This document shows, piece after piece, positions 20,372 to 33,664 of a DNA stretch of 64,000 nt. The translations under genes and the position numbers were made by a program. How positions within the stretch are numbered: the first letter of the stretch is position 1; each line of letters starts with the position of its first letter. Under the pieces are notes generated by a model. That model worked only from the letters and a program-made list of their open reading frames with translations. It searched no databases and had not been told where the DNA came from. Source of the DNA: Deinococcus koreensis (lineage in GTDB: Bacteria; Deinococcota; Deinococci; Deinococcales; Deinococcaceae); the NCBI RefSeq assembly GCF_002901445.1, contig NZ_PPPD01000001.1, positions 496,001-560,000 on the forward strand, given 5' to 3'.

Positions 20372-22012
20372 ATGCGTTCTCCCCTGCCACGCGCCGTCAT
20401 GACCCGTCTGGAAACCGGGCGGCTGGTGGTGCTGAGCGTGCTGTTGGGCGGGCTGGTCGGCGGCCTGTGCATCCTGCTGCGCTCGGGCCTGGACGCGCTG
20501 CTGGGCTTCGGGGCCACGCTGACCGGCTACAGCCCGCCGGGCACGCCGGGCGAGGGCGGTCTGCTGATCGCCTTCGGCACGGCCACCCCCTGGGGGCTGC
20601 TGGCCCTGCCCTTCGTGGGGGCCGCCTACGCCTGGCTGATCCCGGCGGCCACGGGCGGCCCGCTGACCCAGCTGGTGGGCGGCTACCACGCCCGCGGCCA
20701 GTGGCCCTCCCTGAGCACGCAGCTGCGAACCCTGGTGGGCAGCGTGCTGGGCTACTCCTCGGGCCTGCTGGTGGGCCGCGACGCCGCCTTCACGATGACC
20801 GGGCAGCTCGGCACCCGGCTGATGCAGCGCGTGACCCGCCTGGACGCCGTGGAGCTGCGGGCGCTGACGCTGGCGGGCGCGGCGGCGGCGCTGGGCACGG
20901 TGCTGCACGCCCCGCTGGCGGCGGCGGTGTTCGTGGTCGAGGTGCTCTACCGCCGCTTCGAGTTCGAGTTCGAGGTGCTGATGCCCTGCGTGCTGGCTGC
21001 CGTGGCCGGCAGCGCCGTGTACGGCCTGGCCTACGGCTTCGAGCCCCTGCTGAGCCTGCCCGACCTGCAGGTGCCGGCGGCGGCGCAGGTGCCGGCCTTC
21101 GTGCTGATCGCCGCGCTGGTGACCCTGGCGGGCTGGGCGCTGCTGTGGCTCACGCGGCTGTGGCCCCAGAAGGTGCTGAGCGGCTGGCTGCGCCCCCTGC
21201 TGGGCGGGGTGTTCGGCCTCCTCACCGCCCTGATCGCCTGGTTCTTCACCCCCTCGGTGCTGGGCGACGGCAGCGGCTTCGTGCAGCTGGCCACCTCGGG
21301 CTTCGTGGGGCCGGAGGGGGTGGGCCAGGGAGCGTGGCGCTGGGCGCTGCTGGCGCTGGGTGCGGGGCTGGCCTTCGGGGGCGGTGTGTTGCCCTCGGTG
21401 GGGGTGGGCGGCCTGCTGGGCGCCGGGCTGGGCAGCCTGCTGGGCATCGACACGGCGATTTCCACGCTGGTCGGCGCGGTGGCCTTCCTGACGGTGACCC
21501 TGAACGTGCCGCTGGCCGCCGCGCTGCTGGGCGTGGCCTGGGGCGGCGAGGCGCTGCTGCCCATCGCGCTGGTCGCCAGCGGCCTGGCCCACGCGCTGAG
21601 CGGGGTCTCGGGCCTGCTGCCCACCCAGCTGACCTCCCGGCGGGAGAGCGGCGTGCACGCGGGGGGCGCCGCCCTGCTGCCCGACTCGGTGCGCTTCATT
21701 CCGCGCCGCGCGCCGGACGCGCCCGCCGTGCCCTTCGACGCTCCGGCGGCGCCGCAGGCGGTGGAGTCCGGCCCCGTGGCCCTGGCGGAGCGCGAACTTT
21801 ACCGCCGCGGCGTGCCGCCCAGCTGGCGCGGCGCGCGGCTGCAGCTCCTCAGCCTGCCCCCCGGTGTGGAGGTGGTGGGCATCGTCCGCGACGGCACTGT
21901 GCGCCTGCCGCGCCCCGAGCTGCGCCTGACCTCCGAGGATGAGCTGGTCTTCCTGGCCCGGCCCGATGCCTACGCCGCGCTGGAAGGCATCCTGCGGCTG
22001 CCGGGGTCGTGA
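20372..22012 (+). CDS. ClC-family chloride channel/transporter
   Basis: A 546-residue integral membrane protein with about ten hydrophobic segments and a cytoplasmic C-terminal domain (about 465-546, LLSLPPGVEVVGIVRDGTVRLPR and DELVFLARP) resembling TrkA-C/RCK-C ligand-binding domains. The ClC selectivity motif GREGP reads GRDAA at 135-139, so the gating/proton glutamate is Asp and the following Gly-Pro is lost. The later GGxxxPS region (FGGGVLPSVGVGG) is kept. The start at 20372 is set by TAGCAT (20359-20364), giving a leaderless mRNA; ATG 20363 lies inside that box. The ion and coupling mode are uncertain. Confidence 0.85.
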   Translation: MRSPLPRAVMTRLETGRLVVLSVLLGGLVGGLCILLRSGLDALLGFGATLTGYSPPGTPGEGGLLIAFGTATPWGLLALPFVGAAYAWLIPAATGGPLTQLVGGYHARGQWPSLSTQLRTLVGSVLGYSSGLLVGRDAAFTMTGQLGTRLMQRVTRLDAVELRALTLAGAAAALGTVLHAPLAAAVFVVEVLYRRFEFEFEVLMPCVLAAVAGSAVYGLAYGFEPLLSLPDLQVPAAAQVPAFVLIAALVTLAGWALLWLTRLWPQKVLSGWLRPLLGGVFGLLTALIAWFFTPSVLGDGSGFVQLATSGFVGPEGVGQGAWRWALLALGAGLAFGGGVLPSVGVGGLLGAGLGSLLGIDTAISTLVGAVAFLTVTLNVPLAAALLGVAWGGEALLPIALVASGLAHALSGVSGLLPTQLTSRRESGVHAGGAALLPDSVRFIPRRAPDAPAVPFDAPAAPQAVESGPVALAERELYRRGVPPSWRGARLQLLSLPPGVEVVGIVRDGTVRLPRPELRLTSEDELVFLARPDAYAALEGILRLPGS

Positions 22013-22180
22013 GCTTCGGGTTCGGATTGGAGATCATACGGTCTGCCGCCCCATCCCGGAACATCGACGGTGCGGACACGTCCGATGAAATGCAGGGAGC
22101 CGACTGGAAGACTTCCATCCCGGACGCTTTTTCCTCTCGCGCCCTCTGCCTCGCCGCTCCGCGAATCCTTTCGATTGGAT

Positions 22181-22216
22181 GAATTCCGGACTCAGTACGG
22201 ACGACATTCGGAATTC
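22181..22216. terminator. GAATTCCG inverted repeat after xylG
   Basis: GAATTCCG (22181-22188) and CGGAATTC (22209-22216) form an 8-bp stem just past the xylG stop codon, with a 20-nt loop. It could end the xylFHG transcript. There is no clear U-tract, so it may instead be a repeat. Confidence 0.4.
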
Positions 22217-22219
22217 GCT

Positions 22220-23002
22220 TCAGCCCATCACCGGGAGCTTGCCCGCGATGATCATCTCCAGCACCTGATCCTGGGTGATCTGCGAGGTCAGCGCCGAGCC
22301 GACCACCCGGCCGTTCTTCATGACCGTCAGGCGGTCAGCCAGATGAAAGACGTCGTGCAGGTCGTGGCTGATCAGGAAGATGCCCACGCCCTCCTGCCGG
22401 AGCGAGCCGATCAGTTCGTTCACCTGCGCGGTCTCCTGCGGGCCGAGCGCCGCCGTGGGCTCGTCCATGATCAGCACCTTCGCCTTGAAATAGATGGCGC
22501 GGCTGATGGCGATGCACTGCCGCTGCCCGCCCGACAGGTTGAACACCGGCTTCTTGAGATCCGGCAGGTTGACCTTCAGGCGGTCGAGCACCCGGCGCGA
22601 CTCCAGCTCCATGCTGTCCTCGTCGAGCACGCTGCCGCGCATCAGCTCGCGGCCCAGGAAGATGTTGGCGGCGACGTCGAGGTTGTCGGCCAGCGCGAGG
22701 TTCTGGTAGATGGTCTCGATCCCGAGCCTCTGCGCGGTGCGCGGTGAGCCCAGGCGCACCTCCTCGCCGTTCATCAGGATCTGGCCGCTGTCGGCGGTGT
22801 ACGCCCCCGAGAGCATCTTGATCAGGGTGGATTTGCCGGCGCCGTTGTGCCCCAGCAGGCCCAGCACCTCGCCCGGGTAGAGCTGCACGGACACGTCTTC
22901 CAGGGCGTGGACACCGCCGAACGCCTTGGAGAGCCCGCGGGTCTCGATCAGGGGCACGCCCGTGCGCTCGACCGGACTGCCAGCAGCATGACCGGCGCTC
23001 AC
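22220..23002 (-). CDS. xylG: D-xylose ABC transporter ATPase, single-domain
   Basis: A 260-residue ATPase. GTG 23002 overlaps the permease stop (GTGA). It has Walker [10 protein letters not shown], a Q-loop at [13 protein letters not shown], signature [14 protein letters not shown], Walker [12 protein letters not shown] and the switch His in [15 protein letters not shown]. Canonical enterobacterial XylG has two fused ABC domains (about 510 residues); this one has a single domain and must dimerise, as in FrcA-type transporters. Its gene neighbours are xylH and xylF. Confidence 0.9.
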   Translation of the reverse strand: MSAGHAAGSPVERTGVPLIETRGLSKAFGGVHALEDVSVQLYPGEVLGLLGHNGAGKSTLIKMLSGAYTADSGQILMNGEEVRLGSPRTAQRLGIETIYQNLALADNLDVAANIFLGRELMRGSVLDEDSMELESRRVLDRLKVNLPDLKKPVFNLSGGQRQCIAISRAIYFKAKVLIMDEPTAALGPQETAQVNELIGSLRQEGVGIFLISHDLHDVFHLADRLTVMKNGRVVGSALTSQITQDQVLEMIIAGKLPVMG

Positions 23003-24219
23003 CGGTTCCTCCGCTGCTGCGCCACCACGTCCAGCGTGACGGCCAGCATCAGCACCAGCCCCTGCACCACGTTCTGCCACGCGCTGGACAGGTCGAGCAG
23101 CAGCATCCCGTTGATCAGGCTGGCCATCAGGACGGCGCCCAGGAACGCGCCGGGCACGCTGCCGGTGCCGCCCGAGAGCGAGGTGCCGCCGATCACGGCC
23201 GCCGCGATCACGCTCAGTTCGGCCAGCGTGCCGGTGGAGTTCGTGCCGGCGTTCAGGCGGGCGGTCTGGATGGCGCCCGCCAGCGCGGCCAGCACGCCCA
23301 TCAGGGCGAAGACCGAGACCGTGAGCTGCGTGGTGTTGATGCCGGCCAGCCGCGCGGCCTCCGGATTGCCGCCGTAGGCGAACACGTAGCGCCCGAAGCG
23401 TGTGGCGCGTACCACCCACATCATCAGAGCCGTCACCGCCAGCATGATCAGCACCGGCACCGGCATCCCGCGCGGCTGGCCGCTGCGCGGATCGGGGTAG
23501 CCGTTCATGACCAGCACGAAGCCCAGCACCAGCAGCAGGCTGCCGCCCGTGAACAGCGTCTGCAGGGGCAGCGGGCGGTTGGGCAGCCCCCGCCGCGCCC
23601 GTTGGCGCCGCGTGAGCAGGTCGCTGGCCAGGATCGCGGCCATCAGGGCCAGACCCACCAGCCAGCTCCAGAGGCCGCCGATCGAACCGTTCAGGCCGCC
23701 GCCCAGCACCTGGAACGACTCGGTCAGCGGGGCCACGGTCTGGCCGCTGGTGAGCAGCCAGGCGCCTCCCCGGAAGATCAGCAGCCCCCCCAGCGTGACG
23801 ATGAACGAGGGCACCGCCAGCCGCGCGACCCAGGTGCCCTGCAGCGCCCCCAGCACGCCGCCCAGCAGCAGCCCCAGCGCCAGCGTGAGCAGCGCCCCCC
23901 ACGCGCTGTCCTGCGGGATCAGGCGGGTGTTGACGACCGCCATCGCCATGCCCGTGAACCCCAGGATCGAGCCGATGGACAGGTCGATGTTCCGCATCAC
24001 GATGATCAAGACCATGCCGCTAACCATCACGCCCACGGAGGCCGTCTGCACCGACAGGTTCCAGAGGTTGCGGGACGTGATGAAGGTGCCCTGGGTGAGC
24101 AGATGGAACATGATCCAGATGCCGGCGATGGCGGCCACCATGAACACCAGCCGGCCGTCGAGACCGAGCTGGGCCAGCAGGGGCCGCCGCGAGACGGGAG
24201 CAGGACGGACGCTCTGCAT
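22999..24219 (-). CDS. xylH: D-xylose ABC transporter permease
   Basis: A 406-residue membrane protein with about ten transmembrane segments. It has the branched-transport permease patterns [18 protein letters not shown] and [27 protein letters not shown], and an insert of about 60 residues in the middle as is usual for XylH. ATG 24219 follows GGAGG closely. It sits between the binding-protein gene (162 bp upstream) and the ATPase gene (4-bp overlap downstream). Confidence 0.93.
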   Translation of the reverse strand: MQSVRPAPVSRRPLLAQLGLDGRLVFMVAAIAGIWIMFHLLTQGTFITSRNLWNLSVQTASVGVMVSGMVLIIVMRNIDLSIGSILGFTGMAMAVVNTRLIPQDSAWGALLTLALGLLLGGVLGALQGTWVARLAVPSFIVTLGGLLIFRGGAWLLTSGQTVAPLTESFQVLGGGLNGSIGGLWSWLVGLALMAAILASDLLTRRQRARRGLPNRPLPLQTLFTGGSLLLVLGFVLVMNGYPDPRSGQPRGMPVPVLIMLAVTALMMWVVRATRFGRYVFAYGGNPEAARLAGINTTQLTVSVFALMGVLAALAGAIQTARLNAGTNSTGTLAELSVIAAAVIGGTSLSGGTGSVPGAFLGAVLMASLINGMLLLDLSSAWQNVVQGLVLMLAVTLDVVAQQRRNR

Positions 24220-24380
24220 AGACCTCCAATGAGCGGATGGGGAGAACGAGGAAGGGCCTGCGCTGGACGACCCGGCGCCGGCGCGAACCCTCTTCAGGCT
24301 GGCCGGCATCCAAACCCGCCTGGCACGGCAGCGGGACGCTGGCTGAGTGCCCGGCGCCCCGCTCCTGTGCTAGGCGGCGA

Positions 24381-25427
24381 TCAGCGGCAGGCGGCCGGCG
24401 CGGCCGCGCCCGTGACGCCCTTGCAGATCTCGGCCTTGGTGGCCCACCCGGCCGTGATCAGCGTGCCCAGGTTGGCCCGGGTGATCACCACCGGCTTGAG
24501 CAGGATGGAGCTGACCGCCACCTTGCGCGGCCCGCCGTTAAAGCTCTTGCTGCCGCTCACGGCCGCGACCCTGGTGCCCCCGGCGAGCTGCACGGCGATC
24601 TTGGCGGCCTCGGTGCCCAGCGTGCGCGAGTCCTTCCAGACAGTGCCGGTCTGCTGGCCCAGCGCGATGCGGTTCAGGGCGGCCTTGTCGGCGTCCTGGC
24701 CCGAGACCGGCACCTTGCCGGCCAGACCCACGCTCGCCAGGGCCGCGACCGCGCCGCCCGCCGTGCCGTCGTTCGAGGCGACCACCGCGTCGATCCTGTT
24801 GGCGTTGGCGGTCAGCATCTGCTCCATGTTGCGCTGGGCGGTTTCGGGCTTCCAGCCCTCGGTGAACTGGTTGCCCACGTTCTTGATCGCGCCGGACTTG
24901 ATGGCCGCGCCCAGGACTTCGAGCTGCCCGTCGTACAGCAGCTGGGCGTTGGGATCGGTCGGGCTGCCCTTGATGAAGGCGTAGTTCCCCCTGGGCTTGG
25001 CGCTCAGGATCATGCGGGCCTGGAGCCGGCCGACCTCCTTGTTGTCGAAGGAGATGTAGAAGGCCCAGGGGTCTTCGATCAGGCGGTCGTAGGAGATGAC
25101 CGGGATGCCCTCGGCCTTGGCCTTGGCGACGGCCGGCAGCACGGCCTCGGAGTCCTGGGCCAGCACGATCAGCACCTTCGCGCCGCGCGTGATCAGGCTC
25201 TCGATGTCCGAGAGCTGTTTTTCGTTGCTGCTCTGGGCATCGGCGCTGATGTACCGGGCCCCCAGCTTGGCGAGCTGGGCCTTGATGGCGGCTTCGTCGG
25301 TCTTCCAGCGTTCCTCCTGAAAATTCGACCAGCTCACGCCGACCGTGACCGGAGTCTGGGCGTGCGCGGGGCCGGTCAGCAGGGCGAGACCGAACAGGGC
25401 CGACATGAGCGTGGCACTTCGTTTCAT
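24381..25427 (-). CDS. xylF: D-xylose-binding protein
   Basis: A 348-residue exported binding protein with signal peptide 1-23 ([11 protein letters not shown]). It tracks E. coli XylF closely: [55 protein letters not shown] and [18 protein letters not shown]. These include the ligand-site Arg/Trp near the N-terminus and the NDGTAGGA and GQDAD segments. AAGGAG precedes ATG 25427. It heads xylF-xylH-xylG. No xylose catabolic enzyme lies next to it, so xylose uptake rests on the binding protein similarity. Confidence 0.95.
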   Translation of the reverse strand: MKRSATLMSALFGLALLTGPAHAQTPVTVGVSWSNFQEERWKTDEAAIKAQLAKLGARYISADAQSSNEKQLSDIESLITRGAKVLIVLAQDSEAVLPAVAKAKAEGIPVISYDRLIEDPWAFYISFDNKEVGRLQARMILSAKPRGNYAFIKGSPTDPNAQLLYDGQLEVLGAAIKSGAIKNVGNQFTEGWKPETAQRNMEQMLTANANRIDAVVASNDGTAGGAVAALASVGLAGKVPVSGQDADKAALNRIALGQQTGTVWKDSRTLGTEAAKIAVQLAGGTRVAAVSGSKSFNGGPRKVAVSSILLKPVVITRANLGTLITAGWATKAEICKGVTGAAAPAACR

Positions 25428-25458
25428 GGCACTCCTTGTGCGGGACAGGCCGCCCGCC

Positions 25459-25500
25459 GACCTCAGAACACAGACCTCGGAACGCAGCCCTCACGGCACA
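25459..25500. repeat. Three tandem 14-bp repeats upstream of xylF
   Basis: GACCTCAGAACACA, GACCTCGGAACGCA and a more degenerate third unit lie end to end 32-73 bp upstream of the xylF start. They are placed like operator or activator sites. No known factor is assigned. Confidence 0.55.
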
Positions 25501-25689
25501 CGACACCGCGGGACACCCTGGAACACCGCACCCGGAGCCGCTCCACCACGGGAATTGGCGCCGCCTGTGATCCAGGCCACCCGGCCGCTGCGTCACAGGG
25601 AAATGAATTTCGGTAGATCGATGGTACACCTTTCGGGGCGCCGCTCCGGCACCGACGCCCGGCGCGGCCAGGGGCCGATAATGCCCCCC

Positions 25690-26913
25690 ATGCCGCGAAT
25701 GAACTGGAGCCGGAACGAGCGGCTGGGCATCCTGAACGGCTGGGCCGTGTTCACCGGCGACGGCTTCCTGAACGTGTCGGTGGTGGTCTCCGGCTTCGCG
25801 GCGCGGCTGGGCACCCCGAACTGGGTGATCGGGCTGCTGCCGGCCATCGCGGCGGGCGGCTGGATGCTGCCGCAACTGCTGGTCGCCGCGCGGGTGCGCG
25901 CCCTGCCCTACAAACTGCCGGTGTACCGCTCGGCGGCCGGACTACGGGCCGGCGCCTACGTGGCGATGGTGCTGATCGCGGCGCTGCTGGCCGACCGTCC
26001 AGCGCTGTGCCTGTCGCTGTTCGTGCTCGCCATGCTGGTCAACGCGCTGGCCTCGGGGGTCTCCGGGCTGCCCTTTCTGGAAGTGGTCAGCAAGACGGTG
26101 GACACGGGGCGCCGGGCGCGCTACTTCGGCACACGCAACCTGTACGGGGGCCTGCTGGCCTTCGGGGCGGGGCTGCTGGTGCGCTGGATTCTGGGTTCGG
26201 AACTTGAATTCCCGCTGAACTACGCGCTGATCTTCGCGCTGGGCACGGTGGCGTATTCCTACGGCTACTGGGTGTTCGGGCGGGTCGAGGAGCCGCCCGA
26301 TCCGCCCCAGGCCGCGCAGGGGGTGCGCGCCGAGTTCCGGGCCATCCCCGAGACGCTGCGCGATGGGCACTTCCGCGCCTTCCTGAACGTGCGCCTGCTG
26401 CTGGCCGGCGCGAGCATGGCCGAGCCCTTCTTCGCCGTGTACGCCCTGCGCGAGCTGAACTATCCCGCCGCCACCCTGGGCATCTTCGTGATGGCCCTGA
26501 CCGGCGCCGCGCCCTTCTCGAACGTGGTGTGGCAGCGGGTCGCGGAGCGCAAGGGCTCGCGGCGGATCATCCGCTACGCCACCTTCTTCTACGCGCTGGC
26601 CCCGCTGTACGCCGGGACGGTGGGGCTGCTGGGGCTGGGCCCCTGGGCCTACCTGGGCGTGTTCATCCTGACCTCGGTGGCGGCGCAGGGCTTCAACCTG
26701 GGGCACACCAACCATCTGCTGAACATCGCTCCGGCCCACGCCCGCAGCCGCTATATCGGCACGCTGAACACGCTGGTGGGCACCGCCCTCTTCACGCCCG
26801 TGCTGGGCGGCCTGATCGCGGACGCCGCCGGCTACGGGCCGGTGTTCGTCCTGAGCGCCCTGTTCAGTGCGGCCGCCTGGTGGCAGTGCGGGCGGCTGCG
26901 GCGGGATGCGTGA
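25690..26913 (+). CDS. MFS transporter
   Basis: A 407-residue permease with about 12 hydrophobic segments. ATG 25690 is fixed by GATAAT (25677-25682) seven nt upstream, a leaderless start; the ATG at 25681 overlaps the -10. The N-terminal half contains NGWAVFTGDGFLNVSVVVSG and a loop with RRARYFGTRNLYGGLL. The C-terminal half has AERKGSRRIIRYATF, the equivalent of the MFS A-motif. It is divergent from xylF across 262 bp and may be co-controlled, but its substrate is not inferable. Confidence 0.88.
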   Translation: MPRMNWSRNERLGILNGWAVFTGDGFLNVSVVVSGFAARLGTPNWVIGLLPAIAAGGWMLPQLLVAARVRALPYKLPVYRSAAGLRAGAYVAMVLIAALLADRPALCLSLFVLAMLVNALASGVSGLPFLEVVSKTVDTGRRARYFGTRNLYGGLLAFGAGLLVRWILGSELEFPLNYALIFALGTVAYSYGYWVFGRVEEPPDPPQAAQGVRAEFRAIPETLRDGHFRAFLNVRLLLAGASMAEPFFAVYALRELNYPAATLGIFVMALTGAAPFSNVVWQRVAERKGSRRIIRYATFFYALAPLYAGTVGLLGLGPWAYLGVFILTSVAAQGFNLGHTNHLLNIAPAHARSRYIGTLNTLVGTALFTPVLGGLIADAAGYGPVFVLSALFSAAAWWQCGRLRRDA

Positions 26914-26919
26914 GAGCGA

Positions 26920-26993
26920 GTGATGAGGCTTGAGCGACGGGTGATGAGCCGTCGCCCGCCCCTGCTCATCACTCAACCCTCGTCCCTCATCAC
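26920..26993. repeat. GTGATGAG inverted repeat
   Basis: A 29-nt arm (26920-26948, GTGATGAG at both ends) is matched in reverse by 26965-26993. It fills the gap between convergent genes and probably doubles as a bidirectional terminator. Confidence 0.7.
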
Positions 26994-26999
26994 CTCACT

Positions 27000-27767
27000 T
27001 CAGTGCCCCAGGATCTTGCTCAGGAACGCCTTCGCCCGCTCGTGCTGCGGGTTGTTGTAGAACTCGTCGGGCGTGGTGTCCTCCACGATGTTGCCGTGGT
27101 CGAAGAACAGGATCCGGTCAGCCACCTCGCGGGCGAAACCCATCTCGTGGGTGACCACCAGCATGGTCATGCCGCTGCGGGCCAGCTCCTTCATCACGTC
27201 CAGCACCTCCTTGATCATCTCGGGATCGAGGGCGCTGGTGGGCTCGTCGAAGAGCATGATCTTGGGATCCATCGCCAGGGCGCGGGCAATGGCCACGCGC
27301 TGCTGCTGGCCGCCCGACAGCTGGGCCGGGTACTTGTGCGCCTGCTCCTCGATGCCCACCCGGCGCAGCAGCTCCATGCCGCGCGCGTCGGCGTCGGCCT
27401 TGCTGGTCTTGCGAACGCGGATAGGCGCCAGGGTGATGTTCTCCAGCACGCTCAGGTGCGGAAAGAGGTTGAACGACTGGAACACCATGCCGACCTCGCG
27501 GCGGATGGCGTCCATGTTCCCCTTGCCGTTCAGGGGAATGCCGTCCACGGTGATCTCGCCGCCGTCGTGCGGGTCGAGGGCGTTCAGGGTGCGGATGAAG
27601 GTGCTCTTGCCGCTGCCGGAGGGGCCGATCACCACCACCACCTCGCGGGGCTGCACGCTCAGGTTCACGCCGCGCAGGGCGTGGAAGGAACCGAAGTGCT
27701 TGTGCACGTCCTGCGCGACGATGATGGGCGCCTCACCGGACGCGCCGGACATACGGGACTGGGTCAT
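27000..27767 (-). CDS. Polar amino acid ABC transporter ATPase
   Basis: A 255-residue GlnQ/HisP-type ATPase: Walker [26 protein letters not shown] after the Q-loop, signature [14 protein letters not shown], Walker [15 protein letters not shown], and [17 protein letters not shown] 27767 is leaderless behind TACAGT (27774-27779, complement) with a 6-nt spacer. No permease or binding protein is adjacent, so it is an orphan subunit here and its partners must be elsewhere. Amino acid specificity cannot be read from the ATPase. Confidence 0.93.
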   Translation of the reverse strand: MTQSRMSGASGEAPIIVAQDVHKHFGSFHALRGVNLSVQPREVVVVIGPSGSGKSTFIRTLNALDPHDGGEITVDGIPLNGKGNMDAIRREVGMVFQSFNLFPHLSVLENITLAPIRVRKTSKADADARGMELLRRVGIEEQAHKYPAQLSGGQQQRVAIARALAMDPKIMLFDEPTSALDPEMIKEVLDVMKELARSGMTMLVVTHEMGFAREVADRILFFDHGNIVEDTTPDEFYNNPQHERAKAFLSKILGH

Positions 27768-27960
27768 GGCGCCACTGTACAGGGCCGCCAGCGGGCAGGA
27801 ACAGCCTGGAGCTTAAGCCGCCTTCAGACCGGGCTTTCCGGACGAGCACCCTCGTGGTTGTCCGGGTGAACAACCGGAGCACAGGAGGCCGTGTGCTACC
27901 ATTCCGGCATTCACAGACCCTTCAGGCAGAGCCACTTTGCCCGTGCAGCAGGAGAAAATC

Positions 27961-28929
27961 ATGAAAAAAGCAGTGACACAGCTCAGCGCCGTTCTCGTGC
28001 TCGGTACCGCCGCCTTCGCGCTGGCGCAGGGCGCCAACTTCCTGACCATCGGCTCCGGGAGCACCACCGGGGTCTACTTCCCGGTCGCCACCGGCATGGC
28101 CAAGCTGGTCAACGACGCCGGCGACGGCGTGCGCGCCAACGCCCGCTCGACCGGCGGCAGCGTGTTCAACGTGAATGCCCTGGCGACCGGCGAGCTGGAC
28201 GCCGCCCTGGTGCAGAACGACATCACCTACTACGCCTACAAGGGCACCGGCCTGCCCAGCTTCGAGGGCAAGGCCAACGCCAAGCTGCGAACCATGGCCG
28301 TGCTGTACCCGGAAGTCCTGCACGTGGTGGCCCGCAAGGACTCCGGCATCCGCTCGATTGCCGACCTGAAGGGCAAGCGCGTGGTCATCGGCGACCTGGG
28401 ATCGGGCACCGAACAGACCGCCAAGCAGGTGCTGGAGGCCTACGGCCTGGGCTTCGACGATCTGGGTCAGGCGCTGCGTGTTTCCCCTGCCCAGGGCATC
28501 ACGCTGATGCAGGACAAGCGCGCCGACGCGCTGTTCTACACGGTGGGCGTGGGGGCCAGCGCCATCGCGCAGATCGCCCAGACGGTGCCGGTCAGCCTCG
28601 TGCCGGTGGCCGGCAACCAGGCGACCACGCTGCTCAAGAAGTACCCCTTCTACGTGCGCTACAACATCCCCGGCGGAGCCTACAAGGGTGCGGGCGCCAC
28701 GGTGCCCTCGGTGGCCGTGCAGGCGACCCTGGTGACCACCACCGCCGCCACCGACGACACCGTGTACAAGGCGATGACGGCCATGTTCGGGAACGAGGCC
28801 GCCCTCAAGGCCATCCACCCCAGCCTGGCGAACAACTTCTCCTACGCCAAGGCGGTCAAGGGCCTGCCCGCGCCGCTGCACCCCGGCGCCGTCAAGTTCT
28901 TCAAGGAAAAGGGCCTGAACGTCAAATAA
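27961..28929 (+). CDS. TAXI-type TRAP transporter solute-binding protein
   Basis: A 322-residue exported protein with signal peptide 1-22 (LSAVLVLGTAAFALA). TIGSGSTTGVYFPVATGMAKLVN is the TAXI family hallmark, followed by ARSTGGSVFNVNAL and GDLGSGTEQTAKQVLEAYGL. AGGAGAA precedes ATG 27961. It is followed by its fused permease after a strong intergenic hairpin. TAXI systems take up organic acids or amino acids such as glutamate by ion-coupled transport; the ligand here is unknown. Confidence 0.93.
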   Translation: MKKAVTQLSAVLVLGTAAFALAQGANFLTIGSGSTTGVYFPVATGMAKLVNDAGDGVRANARSTGGSVFNVNALATGELDAALVQNDITYYAYKGTGLPSFEGKANAKLRTMAVLYPEVLHVVARKDSGIRSIADLKGKRVVIGDLGSGTEQTAKQVLEAYGLGFDDLGQALRVSPAQGITLMQDKRADALFYTVGVGASAIAQIAQTVPVSLVPVAGNQATTLLKKYPFYVRYNIPGGAYKGAGATVPSVAVQATLVTTTAATDDTVYKAMTAMFGNEAALKAIHPSLANNFSYAKAVKGLPAPLHPGAVKFFKEKGLNVK

Positions 28930-28949
28930 GGCCCCTGCCGGCCACACCT

Positions 28950-28980
28950 GGGCCAGCCGCGAACCACCTGCGGCTGGCCC
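28950..28980 (+). other. Intercistronic hairpin in TRAP operon
   Basis: An 11-bp perfect stem GGGCCAGCCGC (28950-28960) with GCGGCTGGCCC (28970-28980) and a 9-nt loop without a U-tract sits between binding protein and permease. Such hairpins usually protect the upstream message so that binding protein exceeds permease. Confidence 0.6.
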
Positions 28981-29007
28981 CCTGCATTCAAGGAGGATGA
29001 GCAACAT

Positions 29008-31140
<2,133 letters not shown>

Positions 31141-31242
31141 GCGTCCCGATCGCGCTCTGATTCCCTGCCCCCGGCCTCCACACCGGGAACCACTGCCTGT
31201 GAATCCAGGCGTGTTCAGCACGGAAAGTGGCAGGATAGAGCC

Positions 31243-32471
31243 ATGCCTTCCCACCCCGACGCGCCCCCACCGCCTGAGCACGCCCTGGTGAGCTGGTGGA
31301 ACGCGCGCGATGTGCGCCACCTGCTGCGCCTGATGTGGGCGCGGCCCCTGGTGCGGCTGCTGGCCTACCTGGGCATGGCGTGGCTGGCGTGGAGGGTGCT
31401 GAGCTGGGGCTGGGGGCTGCTCGCCAGCGTGATCGTGACCGTGTTCACCGCCTACGCGCTGGCCTTCCTGGCCCAGCCGGTGCTGAGCTGGCTGGAGCGC
31501 CGCCGGGTCGGGCGGATGTTCGGGGTGCTGCTGCTGCTGGTGAGCACCATCGCGCTGCTGACCCTGCTGGTCATGACCCTCAGCTCGCAGGTCACCGGCC
31601 TGATCAACAGCATTCCGCAGATCGCCTTCAATCTGGAAAGCGTGCTGCTCAAGACCCTGGATCGCCTGGACAAGATCCCCGGCGCCGAGGGCCTCAAGAC
31701 CAGCCTGGATAGGTACATCAGCGAGCAGTCGGCCAGCTTCACGCAGAACGCCGGGCCGCTGCTCGAACGCCTGCTCAGCTCCGGCCCGACCGTGCTGAGC
31801 ACCCTCTCGAACCTGATCGGCTGGATCGGGCAGGTGGGCTTCATCGTCACGCTGGCGATCTATTTCATGTTCGATTACGCCCGCGTGGGCGTGGGCACCC
31901 TGCGCGTGTTCCCGCGCGCCTGGCAGCCCACCCTGTACCGCCTCTCCGAGGACGTCAGCGAGAGTTTCGGCGGGTATATCCGCGGGCAACTGCTGCTGAT
32001 GCTGGCCGGCGCCGCGCTGGCCTATCTGGGCCTGCTGATCCTGAAGGTGCCCAACGCGCTGGCCCTGGGCGTGCTGAGCGGCTTGCTGAGCCTGGTGCCC
32101 TACGTGGGCATCGTGCTGGCGGCGGTGGTCGCCATGCTGCAGGCCATTCCGCAGGGCACGCTGGTGGTCGGTCTGGTGGCGGTGGTGTACTTCGTGATCA
32201 ATCAGTTGCAGGGCAACGTGCTGGGGCCGCTGATCATGGGCCGCACCGCGTCGCTGAGCCCCTCGGCCATATTGATCGCGCTGCTGGTGGGCCTCAGCCT
32301 GGGCGGGGCGGTAGGCGCCATCCTGGCGGTGCCGGTGGCCACGCTGCTTAAGCGCTGGATCGAGCGCTACTGGCTGCCCAGCGCGGCCTACCGGGGCCGC
32401 GCCGTTCCCTTCACCATGCCCACCCCCACGCCGCCCGAACGCCCGCCCGGCAAGGCCGTATCCTCCGGGGA

Positions 32472-32475
<4 letters not shown>
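31243..32475 (+). CDS. AI-2E family transporter (TqsA/PerM-like permease)
   Basis: A 410-residue membrane protein with about eight helices. The central soluble region (about 100-190) precedes [22 protein letters not shown], then [19 protein letters not shown] and [31 protein letters not shown], all typical of the AI-2E/PerM superfamily. These proteins export varied solutes; AI-2 transport is not implied. The stop overlaps the aminopeptidase start (ATGA), so the two are translationally coupled. Confidence 0.93.
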
Positions 32476-33632
<1,157 letters not shown>

Positions 33633-33664
33633 GCACTGGTCAGCTCAGTCCAGGCGTCCTCTGG

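Noticed and set aside
23003..23902. N-terminal extension of the xylose ATPase making it a two-domain protein
   Set aside because: The extra sequence is the out-of-frame shadow of xylH and contains no second ABC domain; the GTGA overlap at 23002 gives a proper start.
31231..31243. Leaderless -10 upstream of the AI-2E transporter
   Set aside because: GGATAGAG lies at the right place but does not fit TANNNT, so I did not list it as a promoter.
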